A stretch of DNA of 32,498 bases, taken from positions 1-32,498 of the forward strand of contig CAISIV010000235.1 in the NCBI GenBank assembly GCA_903885555.1. Reading direction: 5' to 3'. Source of the DNA: an uncultured Hyphomicrobiales bacterium (GTDB lineage Bacteria; Pseudomonadota; Alphaproteobacteria; Rhizobiales; Xanthobacteraceae). Both the position numbers and the translations under genes were made by a program. How positions within the stretch are numbered: position 1 is the stretch's first letter; the number at the start of each line of letters is the position of its first letter. Shown in pieces: positions 24,280-31,261 of this stretch. The notes under the pieces are model-generated. The model was not told the DNA's origin. It made no database searches and saw only the letters and a list, made by a program, of their open reading frames with translations.

Positions 24280-24986
24280 GAGTATTCCGCCGCGTAAGCG
24301 TACGGCTGCTGACGGTTGCCGCTCTGCTGGTGCTGCCGCTTGCTGCCGTTCACGCCCAGCAGCCCGCCAACAAAGGGCCGCCGAATGCGCTGCAGGGTTT
24401 CTCGCAGAACCGCGATCAGCCGGTGCGCATTGAAGCCGCGACTTTGGTGGTGCGCGACAAGGACAAGGTCGCAACCTTCAGCGGCGACGTGAAAGTCGTG
24501 CAGGGCGACACCACGATGAAGTGCAAGTCGCTGGTGGTGTTCTACGAGGGAGATACCGACGCCGACAAAGCCGGCGCCGCGGCAAAGCCCGCCGGCAAGG
24601 CCATGCAGGCGGCGACGCCCGGGCCCGGCGGCGAGCAGAAGATCAAGCGGCTGGAAGCGCACGGCAACGTCGTTGTGATCCAGAAGGATCAGACCGCGAC
24701 CGGTGAACTCGGCATCTTCGACATGAAAACCAACACCGTCACCATGACCAACAACGTGGTGATGACGCAGGGCCAGAACGTGTTGCGCGGCGACAAGCTG
24801 ATCGTCGATCTGACCAGCGGCGTGTCGCGCGTCGAATCCGGCAAGAACGGCCAGGGCCGGGTGCAGGGCCTGTTCATTCCCGGCAGCGCCGGTCCAAGCG
24901 CTTTGCCCGGTGGTATGCCGGGCAGCAGCCCGCCGGCGCCGGCCCCCGCGGCACCGTCACGCCCTGCGCCGGTGCGGCCATTCTGA
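24276..24986 (+). CDS. lptA: LPS transport periplasmic protein LptA
   Basis: A 236-residue periplasmic protein. The signal peptide (VRLLTVAALLVLPLAAVHAQ) is followed by the OstA/LptA fold: EAATLVVRDKDKVATFSGDVKVVQGDTTMKC and VVMTQGQNVLRGDKLIVDL match the beta-jellyroll repeats. An unusual insertion of Lys/Ala/Gly residues (about 90-120) and a Pro/Ala-rich C-terminal tail (about 200-236) extend it beyond the ~185 residues of E. coli LptA. It bridges LptC and LptD to carry lipopolysaccharide to the outer membrane. The 4-nt overlap with lptC implies coupled translation. A 116-nt gap precedes lptB. Confidence 0.93.
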   Translation: MRVFRRVSVRLLTVAALLVLPLAAVHAQQPANKGPPNALQGFSQNRDQPVRIEAATLVVRDKDKVATFSGDVKVVQGDTTMKCKSLVVFYEGDTDADKAGAAAKPAGKAMQAATPGPGGEQKIKRLEAHGNVVVIQKDQTATGELGIFDMKTNTVTMTNNVVMTQGQNVLRGDKLIVDLTSGVSRVESGKNGQGRVQGLFIPGSAGPSALPGGMPGSSPPAPAPAAPSRPAPVRPF

Positions 24987-25102
24987 TCTGTAAAACCCGA
25001 GCGCTTGCGGCGGCTGGCCGGTTTGCGGGCAGGGAATCAGCTAATGTCGCGCGCTGATGGCATTAGCGTCATGATAGGCGTCATGCGCCGCGAGGTAGCC
25101 CG

Positions 25103-26029
25103 GTGAATATCCTCTCGCTATTTCGGCGCCGCCAGCCTGACGGCGCGCGCCGTATTTTGACGCCGGCGGAATCGCGCCAGCAGCAGATCGCGGCGGCCAA
25201 AGCGCAGTCGGTACAGAATTTACAGGCGCAACGCCCCGCCGCCGCAGCCCCGCAACAAGGCGGCGTGGTGCGCCCGCGTGGCGCCCCCGACAACCGCCAG
25301 CAGGCGCGCCACTATCTCGCGGCCCACGGCGTCGAGAAAAGTTTTGGCGCGCGCATGGTTGTGAAGGGCGTCACGCTCTACGTCCGCCGTGGTGAGGCGG
25401 TCGGACTGCTCGGGCCGAACGGCGCCGGCAAGACGACGGTGTTCTACATGATTACCGGCCTCATTCAGGCCGATCGCGGACGCATCGAGCTCGACGGCTA
25501 CGATGTCACCGGGCTGCCGATGTATCAGCGCGCCCGGCTCGGCATCGGCTATCTGCCGCAGGAAGCCTCGATCTTTCGCGGCCTCAACGTCGAGGAAAAC
25601 ATCCGCGCCGTGCTCGAGGTGGTCGAGCCCGACCGCCGCCGCCGCGAAGCCGATCTCAATGCGCTGCTCGAGGAGTTCAATATCGGCCGCTTGCGCAAGA
25701 CGCCGACCATCGCACTGTCCGGTGGCGAGCGGCGCCGCGTCGAGATCGCCCGGGCGCTCGCAACGCGCCCAAGTTATATGCTGCTCGACGAGCCGTTCGC
25801 CGGCATCGATCCGATCGCGGTGGGCGACATCCAGGCGCTGGTGCGGCATCTGACCAACCGCGGCATCGGCGTTCTGATCACCGACCATAACGTCCGCGAG
25901 ACGCTGGGCCTGACCGACCGCGCCTACATCATTTATTCGGGCGAGGTGCTGATGGAGGGCCGGGCAGAGGATATCGTGAATAACCCGGATGTCCGCCGGC
26001 TCTACCTGGGCGAAGAATTCCGCCTATAG
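25103..26029 (+). CDS. lptB: LPS export ABC transporter ATP-binding protein LptB
   Basis: A 308-residue ABC ATPase starting at a GTG codon with GAGGT about 10 nt upstream. Walker A is LLGPNGAGKTT (about 111-121), the Q-loop lies in GYLPQEASIF, the signature is LSGGERRR and Walker B is YMLLDEPF, followed by the switch His in ITDHNVRE. These match LptB, which powers lipopolysaccharide extraction. The first ~70 residues are a Gln/Ala/Arg-rich extension with no structural match in the 241-residue E. coli protein; such extensions are seen in LptB of Bradyrhizobium relatives, so it is probably real. An in-frame start near the ABC domain cannot be excluded. It follows lptA after a 116-nt gap and precedes rpoN, a conserved order in this group. 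Confidence 0.94.
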   Translation: MNILSLFRRRQPDGARRILTPAESRQQQIAAAKAQSVQNLQAQRPAAAAPQQGGVVRPRGAPDNRQQARHYLAAHGVEKSFGARMVVKGVTLYVRRGEAVGLLGPNGAGKTTVFYMITGLIQADRGRIELDGYDVTGLPMYQRARLGIGYLPQEASIFRGLNVEENIRAVLEVVEPDRRRREADLNALLEEFNIGRLRKTPTIALSGGERRRVEIARALATRPSYMLLDEPFAGIDPIAVGDIQALVRHLTNRGIGVLITDHNVRETLGLTDRAYIIYSGEVLMEGRAEDIVNNPDVRRLYLGEEFRL

Positions 26030-26060
26030 AGCGGGCATTCGGCGACGTCACGCCAAATCA

Positions 26061-26075
26061 GCACAATATTTGTGC
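26061..26075. repeat. Perfect 15-bp palindrome upstream of rpoN
   Basis: GCACAA-TAT-TTGTGC is a perfect inverted repeat about 95 nt before the rpoN start. A second inverted repeat, CTTGTT / AACAAG (26116-26121 and 26131-26136), lies closer to the gene. These are the only ordered structures in the lptB-rpoN gap. The 15-bp dyad has the size and symmetry of an operator for a dimeric regulator, but no known regulator is matched. Confidence 0.45.
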
Positions 26076-26169
26076 AATGCTGCGCTGCGGAATCATATAT
26101 CGCCAGCGCAGATAACTTGTTATAGTCCAAAACAAGCAAGAATCAGACCAGTTTCCGCCGGGAAACCCT

Positions 26170-27699
26170 ATGGCGTTGTCGCAAAGACTAGAATTCCGTC
26201 AGAGCCAAGCGTTGGTGATGACACCGCAGCTGATGCAAGCCATCAAGCTGCTGCAGCTCTCCAGTCTCGATCTGGCAGCCTACGTCGAAGGCGAACTTGA
26301 GCGCAATCCGCTGCTCGAGCGCGCCGAGGTTGACGACAACTCGGGCCCGAATTCGGAACCCGAAGCGCCGATGGTCGAGCGCAACGAGGATGCCTCGCCG
26401 ACCGCCGACTGGATGGGCGAGGATCTCGAGGTCAACCGCGCCTCGATGGAGCAGGGGCTCGGTACTGAACTGGAAAATGTTTTCCCCGATGACGGCGGCG
26501 CCAAAACCGCGCCGACCGAAACGCCGCCGCCGGCCTATTCGGAATGGTCGGGCGTCGGCACCGGCGGCTCGGAAGACTCCAGCTACAATCTCGAATCCTT
26601 CATCACCGCCGAAATCACGCTGGCCGATCATCTCGCCGAACAGATGGCGCTGGCGATTTCCGATCCGGCCGCGCGCATGATCGGCCGCTACCTCGTCGAT
26701 ATGGTCGACGAGACCGGCTACCTCACCGGCGATCTCGACTCGGTCGCCGACAAGCTCGGCGCCACGCGCAGCGATGTCGAAGCCGTGCTGTCGGTGTTGC
26801 AGACGTTCGATCCGCCGGGAGTCTGCGCGCGCTCGCTCACCGAATGCCTGGCGCTGCAACTCAAGGATCGCAACCGTTACGACCCCGCGATGCGCGCGCT
26901 CGTCGAACATCTCGAATTGCTGGCCAAGCGCGACCTTGGCGCCTTGCGCCGGATCTGCGGCGTCGGCGACGAAGACCTCACCGACATGATCGCGGAAATC
27001 CGCAATCTCAATCCGAAGCCGGGTCTCGCCTTCGGTTCGACGCTGGTGCAGCCGATCGTTCCCGACGTTTATGTGCGCGAGGCGGCCGACGGCAACTGGC
27101 AGGTCGAATTGAATTCCGACACGCTGCCGAAAGTGCTCATCAGTCAGCGCTATCACGCGCAGGTTTCGAAAACCACGCGCAACGAAAAAGACAAAACCTA
27201 TCTCGCCGATTGTCTGCAGACCGCGACCTGGCTGGTGCGCGCGCTCGATCAGCGCGCCAAAACCATTCTTAAAGTTTCGAGCGAGATCGTGCGTCAGCAG
27301 GACGGCTTCTTCACCAAAGGCGTGCAGCATCTGCGCCCGCTCAATCTCAAGACGGTGGCCGACGCCATCGGCATGCACGAGTCGACGGTGTCGCGCGTCA
27401 CCGCCAATAAATACATGGCGACCAGCCGCGGCATTTTCGAATTGAAATATTTCTTTACGTCGTCGATCGCGGCGTCCGATGGCGGCGAAGCGCATTCGGC
27501 CGAAGCCGTGCGTCACCGCATTCGTCAGCTGATCGACGCCGAGAACGCCATCGAGGTTCTGTCCGACGACACCATCGTCGACAAGCTGCGCGAGGCCGGT
27601 ATCGACATTGCACGGCGGACGGTTGCAAAGTACCGGGAAGCGATGCGCATACCTTCTTCGGTACAACGCCGGCGTGAAAAACAGGCTGCCAACGCATAA
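26170..27699 (+). CDS. rpoN: RNA polymerase sigma-54 factor
   Basis: A 509-residue sigma-54. Region I (1-50) has the Gln/Leu-rich QSQALVMTPQLMQAIKLLQLSSLDL element that contacts activators and the -12 DNA. An acidic Region II (about 55-120) follows, then the core-binding domain (DPPGVCARSLTECLALQL and NLNPKPGLAF), the HTH (LRPLNLKTVADAIGMHESTVSRVTANKYM) and the invariant RpoN box ARRTVAKYRE (481-490), which reads the -24 element. It directs transcription of nitrogen, carbon and motility genes after ATP-dependent activation. The ATG follows GGGAAACCCT. The order lptB-rpoN-hpf-ptsN is conserved in alphaproteobacteria. A very long antisense frame over this gene is rejected. Confidence 0.97.
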   Translation: MALSQRLEFRQSQALVMTPQLMQAIKLLQLSSLDLAAYVEGELERNPLLERAEVDDNSGPNSEPEAPMVERNEDASPTADWMGEDLEVNRASMEQGLGTELENVFPDDGGAKTAPTETPPPAYSEWSGVGTGGSEDSSYNLESFITAEITLADHLAEQMALAISDPAARMIGRYLVDMVDETGYLTGDLDSVADKLGATRSDVEAVLSVLQTFDPPGVCARSLTECLALQLKDRNRYDPAMRALVEHLELLAKRDLGALRRICGVGDEDLTDMIAEIRNLNPKPGLAFGSTLVQPIVPDVYVREAADGNWQVELNSDTLPKVLISQRYHAQVSKTTRNEKDKTYLADCLQTATWLVRALDQRAKTILKVSSEIVRQQDGFFTKGVQHLRPLNLKTVADAIGMHESTVSRVTANKYMATSRGIFELKYFFTSSIAASDGGEAHSAEAVRHRIRQLIDAENAIEVLSDDTIVDKLREAGIDIARRTVAKYREAMRIPSSVQRRREKQAANA

Positions 27700-27851
27700 A
27701 CTGCGGCAAAAGGCGTAGAGTATTGTTAAACGAAACGTGCCAGACTTTACGGGCGTAAGAGAATCGGAACCTTGTTTAAGCTGAAGTATTAGTCCCTGTT
27801 GGATAAAACGGCGGGCAACTCCGCCCGCATCTGAAACGGGAGGCGTTACGG

Positions 27852-28163
27852 ATGCCTTTGCGCGTATCGGGAAAAAACATCAACATCGGCACTGCACTAC
27901 AACAGCAAATTGCGGACCGCGTCGAAGAAGCGACATCGAAATATTTCCGCGGCGGTTATTCAGGACAAGCGACCGTCGGCCGCGACGGTTTTGGTTTCCG
28001 CACAGAATGCGTTTTGCATCTGGACTCTGGGGCCATGCTGGAAGCCGAAGGCATGGCGGCCGACGCTTACGACAGCGCCGCTCAAGCATCCGAACGAATA
28101 GAAAAGCAATTGCGCCGTTACAAGCGGCGCCGCAAAGATCATCAGGGTCATCGCGGCGGCTGA
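27852..28163 (+). CDS. hpf: Ribosome hibernation promoting factor, short form
   Basis: A 103-residue HPF/YfiA-like protein (MPLRVSGKNINIGTALQ...YFRGGYSGQATV...LHLDSGAMLEAEG...RYKRRRKDH). This is the S30AE ribosome-binding domain, which occupies the decoding centre of the 30S subunit and silences ribosomes in stationary phase. Good Shine-Dalgarno (GGGAGG, 8 nt before the ATG). The usual alphaproteobacterial protein is the long form of about 190 residues with a C-terminal dimerisation domain that joins two 70S ribosomes; here the frame stops right after the first domain, and no frame of the following 225 nt encodes the missing domain. So it is a short-form factor or a recent loss. It sits in the standard rpoN-hpf-ptsN order. 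Confidence 0.88.
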   Translation: MPLRVSGKNINIGTALQQQIADRVEEATSKYFRGGYSGQATVGRDGFGFRTECVLHLDSGAMLEAEGMAADAYDSAAQASERIEKQLRRYKRRRKDHQGHRGG

Positions 28164-28230
28164 CGTACTAAGCCCGGCGATAAAACAATCGGATATTGCC
28201 TCGCGCGGTATATGGAGGGGATAAATTCGG

Positions 28231-28250
28231 CCAAATCGCAAGCGATTTGG
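28231..28250. repeat. 20-bp perfect palindrome in the hpf-ptsN gap
   Basis: CCAAATCG-CAAG-CGATTTGG is a perfect inverted repeat with 8-bp arms. It could act as a weak terminator for hpf (followed only by CTCAAAAATC, no U-tract) or as an operator. No other structure is seen in the 225 nt between hpf and ptsN, which look non-coding. Confidence 0.4.
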
Positions 28251-28388
28251 CTCAAAAATCACCGCGCGTGTGTCAGTAGGCGGGTACCCGCGCCATTGAC
28301 CTTGCCGCCGGCCGCTCTATAAGGACCGCGATCAACAACAACTCTTAACAAGTTCGCGCGCTGCCATTTTCGATCATTGGACGTATCC

Positions 28389-28853
28389 ATGACGCTCACC
28401 GATCTCGTCGCGCCGACAGCGATCATTCCGGCACTCAAAGTCAACGGCAAGAAGCAGGCGATCCAGGAACTGTCCGCGCGCGCGGCCGAGCTCACGGGTC
28501 AGAGCGAACGCGCGATTCTCGAAATTCTGTTGCAGCGTGAGAAGCTCGGCTCGACCGGCGTCGGCAACGGCATCGCAATTCCGCACGGCAAGCTGCCGAA
28601 GCTTGGCCGCCTGTTCGGACTGTTCGCGCGGCTCGAGCGGCCGATCGATTTCGAAGCGCTCGACAGTCAGCCGGTCGATCTGATTTTTCTTCTGCTCGCG
28701 CCCGAAGCGGCCGGCGCCGATCATCTTAAAGCGCTGGCGCGCGTCGCCCGTCTGCTGCGCGATCCCGAGATTGCGCGAAAGCTGCGGGACTCCGGCGATG
28801 CCGACGCGATTTACGCCGTGCTCAACATGCCGGCTGCGAGCAGCGCCGCTTAA
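28389..28853 (+). CDS. ptsN: PTS IIA-like nitrogen-regulatory protein (EIIA-Ntr)
   Basis: A 154-residue EIIA domain of the fructose/mannitol type. The active histidine is His66 in IAIPHGKLP, phosphorylated by NPr. MTLTDLVAPTAIIPALKV is the usual rhizobial start; a TTG four codons earlier is less likely. EIIA-Ntr regulates potassium transport, carbon/nitrogen balance and the stringent response by protein contacts rather than sugar uptake. It follows rpoN-hpf, the conserved partner arrangement, and ends at a strong terminator. The genes for EI-Ntr and NPr are not in the window. Confidence 0.95.
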   Translation: MTLTDLVAPTAIIPALKVNGKKQAIQELSARAAELTGQSERAILEILLQREKLGSTGVGNGIAIPHGKLPKLGRLFGLFARLERPIDFEALDSQPVDLIFLLLAPEAAGADHLKALARVARLLRDPEIARKLRDSGDADAIYAVLNMPAASSAA

Positions 28854-28872
28854 GACGCAATTCTGAATTGAT

Positions 28873-28909
28873 AAAGGCGCCGCAGCCTGACTGGCCACGG
28901 CGCCTTTTT
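28873..28909. terminator. Terminator after ptsN, possibly bidirectional
   Basis: GGCGCCG (28876-28882) pairs with CGGCGCC (28898-28904), flanked by AAA on the left and TTTTTC on the right. It lies 20 nt past the ptsN stop and 20 nt past the DUF1150 stop on the other strand, so it can end both transcripts. Confidence 0.85.
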
Positions 28910-28929
28910 CTATTTCGCTCGCAGTGCGC

Positions 28930-29205
28930 TTAGTGCAGGCTGACGGGCTCGAGTTCCTGGCTCCAGGCATTGGCCAGCGCGGCTTCGCGCGTGTCGGTCA
29001 GCATGATCGGCGTGCCGTCGGCGGCATGCAGGGCAAAAAGTTCGATGCCCGGTTCGATCTTGGGCGCCTGCGGAAACAGGTTCGCGACATCCTCGGACTT
29101 GATCGTCTTGACGTAAGCCAGACGGCCGTCGCCCAGATGCGCCAGTGCTTCCTGCGTGATCGCGGGAGCAATCGTGTTCGGTTCAATCGTCTTGTCGATA
29201 TTCAT
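28930..29205 (-). CDS. DUF1150 family protein
   Basis: A 91-residue protein; MNIDKTIEPNTIAPAITQEALAHLGDGRLAYVKTIKSEDV and LFALHAADGTPIMLTDTREAALANAWSQELEPVSLH match DUF1150, an alphaproteobacterial family that is usually encoded next to a small heat-shock gene. The start at 29205 is preferred to the longer frame at 29229 because AAGGAG lies eight bases upstream. Its biochemical function is unknown; co-expression with Hsp20 suggests a role in protein homeostasis during heat shock. It lies 59 nt after the hsp20 stop, with a small hairpin (CTCGAC / GTCGAG, 29232-29246) between them. Confidence 0.85.
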   Translation of the reverse strand: MNIDKTIEPNTIAPAITQEALAHLGDGRLAYVKTIKSEDVANLFPQAPKIEPGIELFALHAADGTPIMLTDTREAALANAWSQELEPVSLH

Positions 29206-29264
29206 GGCCTCGACTCCTTTTCCATTCAACGCTCGACGCGGTCGAGTCCTGCTTCACAAGTTCG

Positions 29265-29690
29265 TCATTCCAGCTCGTTGATCGCGATTGTCTTGATGAT
29301 CCGCTCGGCCTGCGGCCGCACCAGATCGATCGACAACAATCCGTTCTTCAAGTCGGCACCCAGCACCTCCATGCCGTCCGCCAGCACGAAGGTGCGCTGG
29401 AATTGGCGCGCGGCGATGCCGCGGTGGAGATATTGCCGGCTTTTGTCGTCCTGCTGGCGTCCGCGGATTACCAACTGACTTTCCTCGACGCAGACGTCGA
29501 GTTGGTCGCGGGTGAATCCGGCAACCGCAAGCGTGATGCGCAGCCGTTCGGGGGTTTGCCCGTCGTGCGCCAGCCGTTCGATGTTGTAAGGCGGATAGCC
29601 GTCGGCGCCTTTGGCAACGCGGTCGAGCACGCGCTCGATCTCGTCGAAGCCCAGCAGGAACGGACTGGATAGTGACGGAACTCGTGACAT
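29265..29690 (-). CDS. Small heat shock protein, Hsp20/IbpA class
   Basis: A 141-residue alpha-crystallin-domain protein. The N-terminal SPFLLGFDEIERVLDRVAKGADGYPPYNIERL segment is that of rhizobial class A small heat shock proteins (IbpA-like). The alpha-crystallin domain (about 40-125) includes LRITLAVAGFTRDQLDV, LVIRGRQQDDKSRQYLHRGIAARQFQRTFVLADG and a GLLSIDL strand. It holds unfolding proteins as an ATP-independent oligomer. ATG at 29690 is chosen; an in-frame TTG three codons earlier is possible. Control is visible: a near-consensus RpoH promoter at 29779-29807 and an ~80-nt structured leader that may be a ROSE thermometer. DUF1150 follows in the same operon. Confidence 0.92.
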   Translation of the reverse strand: MSRVPSLSSPFLLGFDEIERVLDRVAKGADGYPPYNIERLAHDGQTPERLRITLAVAGFTRDQLDVCVEESQLVIRGRQQDDKSRQYLHRGIAARQFQRTFVLADGMEVLGADLKNGLLSIDLVRPQAERIIKTIAINELE

Positions 29691-29696
29691 GGTCCT

Positions 29697-29764
29697 CAAA
29701 GTCCTCGCTTGAAGCGACTTTGACGGGGCCCCTCATGGGCACCCCAACCTCGCGGCACCTGCCG
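29697..29764 (-). promoter_or_regulatory. ROSE-like RNA thermometer in the hsp20 leader (candidate)
   Basis: The leader between the RpoH start site (near 29772) and the ATG can form three hairpins on the minus strand: CGGC-AGGT-GCCG (29753-29764), a GGGG/CCCC stem (29725-29745), and a proximal stem CAAAGTC / GACTTTG (29697-29722). The last one encloses the GAGGA Shine-Dalgarno (29706-29702) opposite TCGCT, which fits the UYGCU signature of rhizobial ROSE thermometers. Melting on heating would free the ribosome binding site. Pairing was judged by eye. Confidence 0.5.
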
Positions 29765-29778
29765 TCCGGTCCCGGCTA

Positions 29779-29807
29779 ATATGGGGGGCGCCGGTTAAAG
29801 GTTCAAG
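29779..29807 (-). promoter_or_regulatory. RpoH (sigma-32) heat-shock promoter of hsp20-DUF1150
   Basis: On the minus strand CTTGAA (29807-29802), a 15-nt spacer and CCCCATAT (29786-29779) match the heat-shock consensus CTTGAA-N13/17-CCCCATNT at almost every position. It lies about 90 nt upstream of the hsp20 ATG. The remaining part of the 29691-30046 gap carries two palindromes, CCGTTAACGG (29845-29854) and GGTTAA-A-TTAACC (29910-29922), and a CCCCC/GGGGG hairpin near 29866-29884, whose roles are unknown. Confidence 0.85.
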
Positions 29808-29909
29808 AACAAGCAGATACCGCCAATTGCGCGGCTCCTCTCGTCCGTTAACGGCCTGGGAAATGCCCCCCGAAGGCCGGGGGAGGGCTCAAAAGGCCCC
29901 GGTTTCATT

Positions 29910-29922
29910 GGTTAAATTAACC
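29910..29922. repeat. 13-bp AT-rich palindrome between hsp20 and the SleB gene
   Basis: GGTTAA-A-TTAACC, a perfect inverted repeat about 125 nt before the SleB-type gene. It contains two TTAA half-sites but not the 7-nt spacing of a CtrA box, so I do not call it a CtrA site. Confidence 0.35.
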
Positions 29923-30046
29923 GCGCCTGTTTTCCTTACTCGGTAAAAGAAGTCTTAAGATCCGACTCAAGGGCGAACTCCCCCGATAAGGTCGCCGCAG
30001 CCTGAAAACAAAAGATTTTCACGCAGGCGGTTGAGGGAGTTGCCAC

Positions 30047-31234
30047 GTGATCTCGCGCGCCATCGATTTCGATCCGTTCGCAGAAACGATCGAGGAAAAG
30101 ATCTTCCGCAACGCCAAGCGGCTCTGCATCGTTTTCGCGGTCGGCGCGGTGGCGCTCAGCGCGCTCGACATCGCCAACATCCGCACCGTCGAAAACGCCG
30201 CCGCCGTCATGCGCGACAGCAATTTGAGCGTCGGCAGTCTGCCGGAAAAATTCCGCGCCGGCATCGAACTGATTTCTTTCACCCCGGACGAACCGTCCGC
30301 CGTCGCCGCGATTCCGATCGGCAATTTCAATATCGCCTCGCGCCCGATGGGCGTCGCTATGCCGCCGGTGGATGGCCAGACCACCACCGTCGCCCGCAAC
30401 GCGCCGCGAATGCAGGCCGCCAATACTCAGTCCACCAAGACTCAAACGGCCAAATCCGAAACCTCCGCGGTCGCCGGCCTCGCCGCAGCGCGCACGCAGG
30501 ACGCGGTTGAATTCGCCATGGCGCCGCCAACCCCGCTGCGTTCGGAGCTGCGTATCGCCGATCGTGGTCCAGCTGCCAGCGCGCTGCCGTCGGAACCCTT
30601 TAAACTTGCCAGCGCCGATCCGTCCGGCTTCCCGTCAAGCTCGGGCGGTCTGTCCGATGTGTCGCTGCCGATGTCGGCTGCGCTGCCGCTCGACATGGTG
30701 CCGATGCCGCGTCCCGCGCCCGGCGTGCCGCCGCCATCGCCGGCGCAGCGTTTGAACTTGACCGGCAAGGACTACGCCAAGGCCGAGAAGTGTCTTGCCA
30801 ACGCGATCTATTTCGAATCGCGCAGCGAACCGGTCCGCGGTCAGATGGCCGTGGCTCAGGTCGTCGTCAACCGCGCCTTCTCGGGCTTCTATCCGAACGA
30901 CATTTGCGGCGTGGTCTATCAGAACGCGCACCGTCATCTCTCCTGCCAGTTCACCTTCGCTTGCGACGGCAAGAGCAAGGCGATCACCGAGCGCGGTCAC
31001 TGGGCGCGCGCGGTGCGCATCGCCAAGCAGACGCTTGACGGCCAGATCTATGTGCCGGAAGTCGCCAAGTCGACGCACTACCACGCCATCTACGTGCACC
31101 CGAATTGGGTGGGCGAGATGAAGAAGCTGGTGCGTTACGGCCTGCACAATTTCTATCGCCCCTATGCCTGGGGCAACGGCGCCGAAGAGCCGGCCTGGGG
31201 CAGCGGCGCGATGGCGCAGGCCAAGAAGAATTAA
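30047..31234 (+). CDS. SleB-type cell wall hydrolase (Hydrolase_2 family)
   Basis: A 395-residue protein starting at a GTG codon preceded by GAGGGAG with 7-nt spacing. One N-terminal membrane segment (CIVFAVGAVALSALDIANI, about 27-45) anchors a long Ala/Pro/Ser/Thr-rich periplasmic linker (about 100-235). The C-terminal catalytic domain (about 240-370) contains CLANAIYFESRSEPVRGQMAVAQVVVNRA with the probable catalytic Glu257, as in the spore lytic enzyme SleB. Non-sporulating rhizobia use such enzymes for peptidoglycan remodelling. It probably cleaves peptidoglycan glycan strands in the periplasm. It is monocistronic and converges with the amidohydrolase gene across 27 nt, where a GCCGCG/CGCGGC hairpin (31246-31262) may end transcription weakly. 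Confidence 0.9.
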   Translation: MISRAIDFDPFAETIEEKIFRNAKRLCIVFAVGAVALSALDIANIRTVENAAAVMRDSNLSVGSLPEKFRAGIELISFTPDEPSAVAAIPIGNFNIASRPMGVAMPPVDGQTTTVARNAPRMQAANTQSTKTQTAKSETSAVAGLAAARTQDAVEFAMAPPTPLRSELRIADRGPAASALPSEPFKLASADPSGFPSSSGGLSDVSLPMSAALPLDMVPMPRPAPGVPPPSPAQRLNLTGKDYAKAEKCLANAIYFESRSEPVRGQMAVAQVVVNRAFSGFYPNDICGVVYQNAHRHLSCQFTFACDGKSKAITERGHWARAVRIAKQTLDGQIYVPEVAKSTHYHAIYVHPNWVGEMKKLVRYGLHNFYRPYAWGNGAEEPAWGSGAMAQAKKN

Positions 31235-31261
31235 ACGAAGAACTGGCCGCGTGACGCGCGG

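Noticed and set aside
26188-27666. A 492-codon open frame on the minus strand opposite rpoN
   Set aside because: Shadow of rpoN: His/Arg/Gly-rich composition, no ribosome binding site, no domain.
28164-28388. Frameshifted remainder of a long-form HPF
   Set aside because: All three forward frames were read and none resembles the S30AE C-terminal domain.
29910-29922. Possible CtrA binding site upstream of the SleB-type gene
   Set aside because: Two TTAA half-sites exist but with a 1-nt gap and not the 7-nt spacing of the CtrA consensus.
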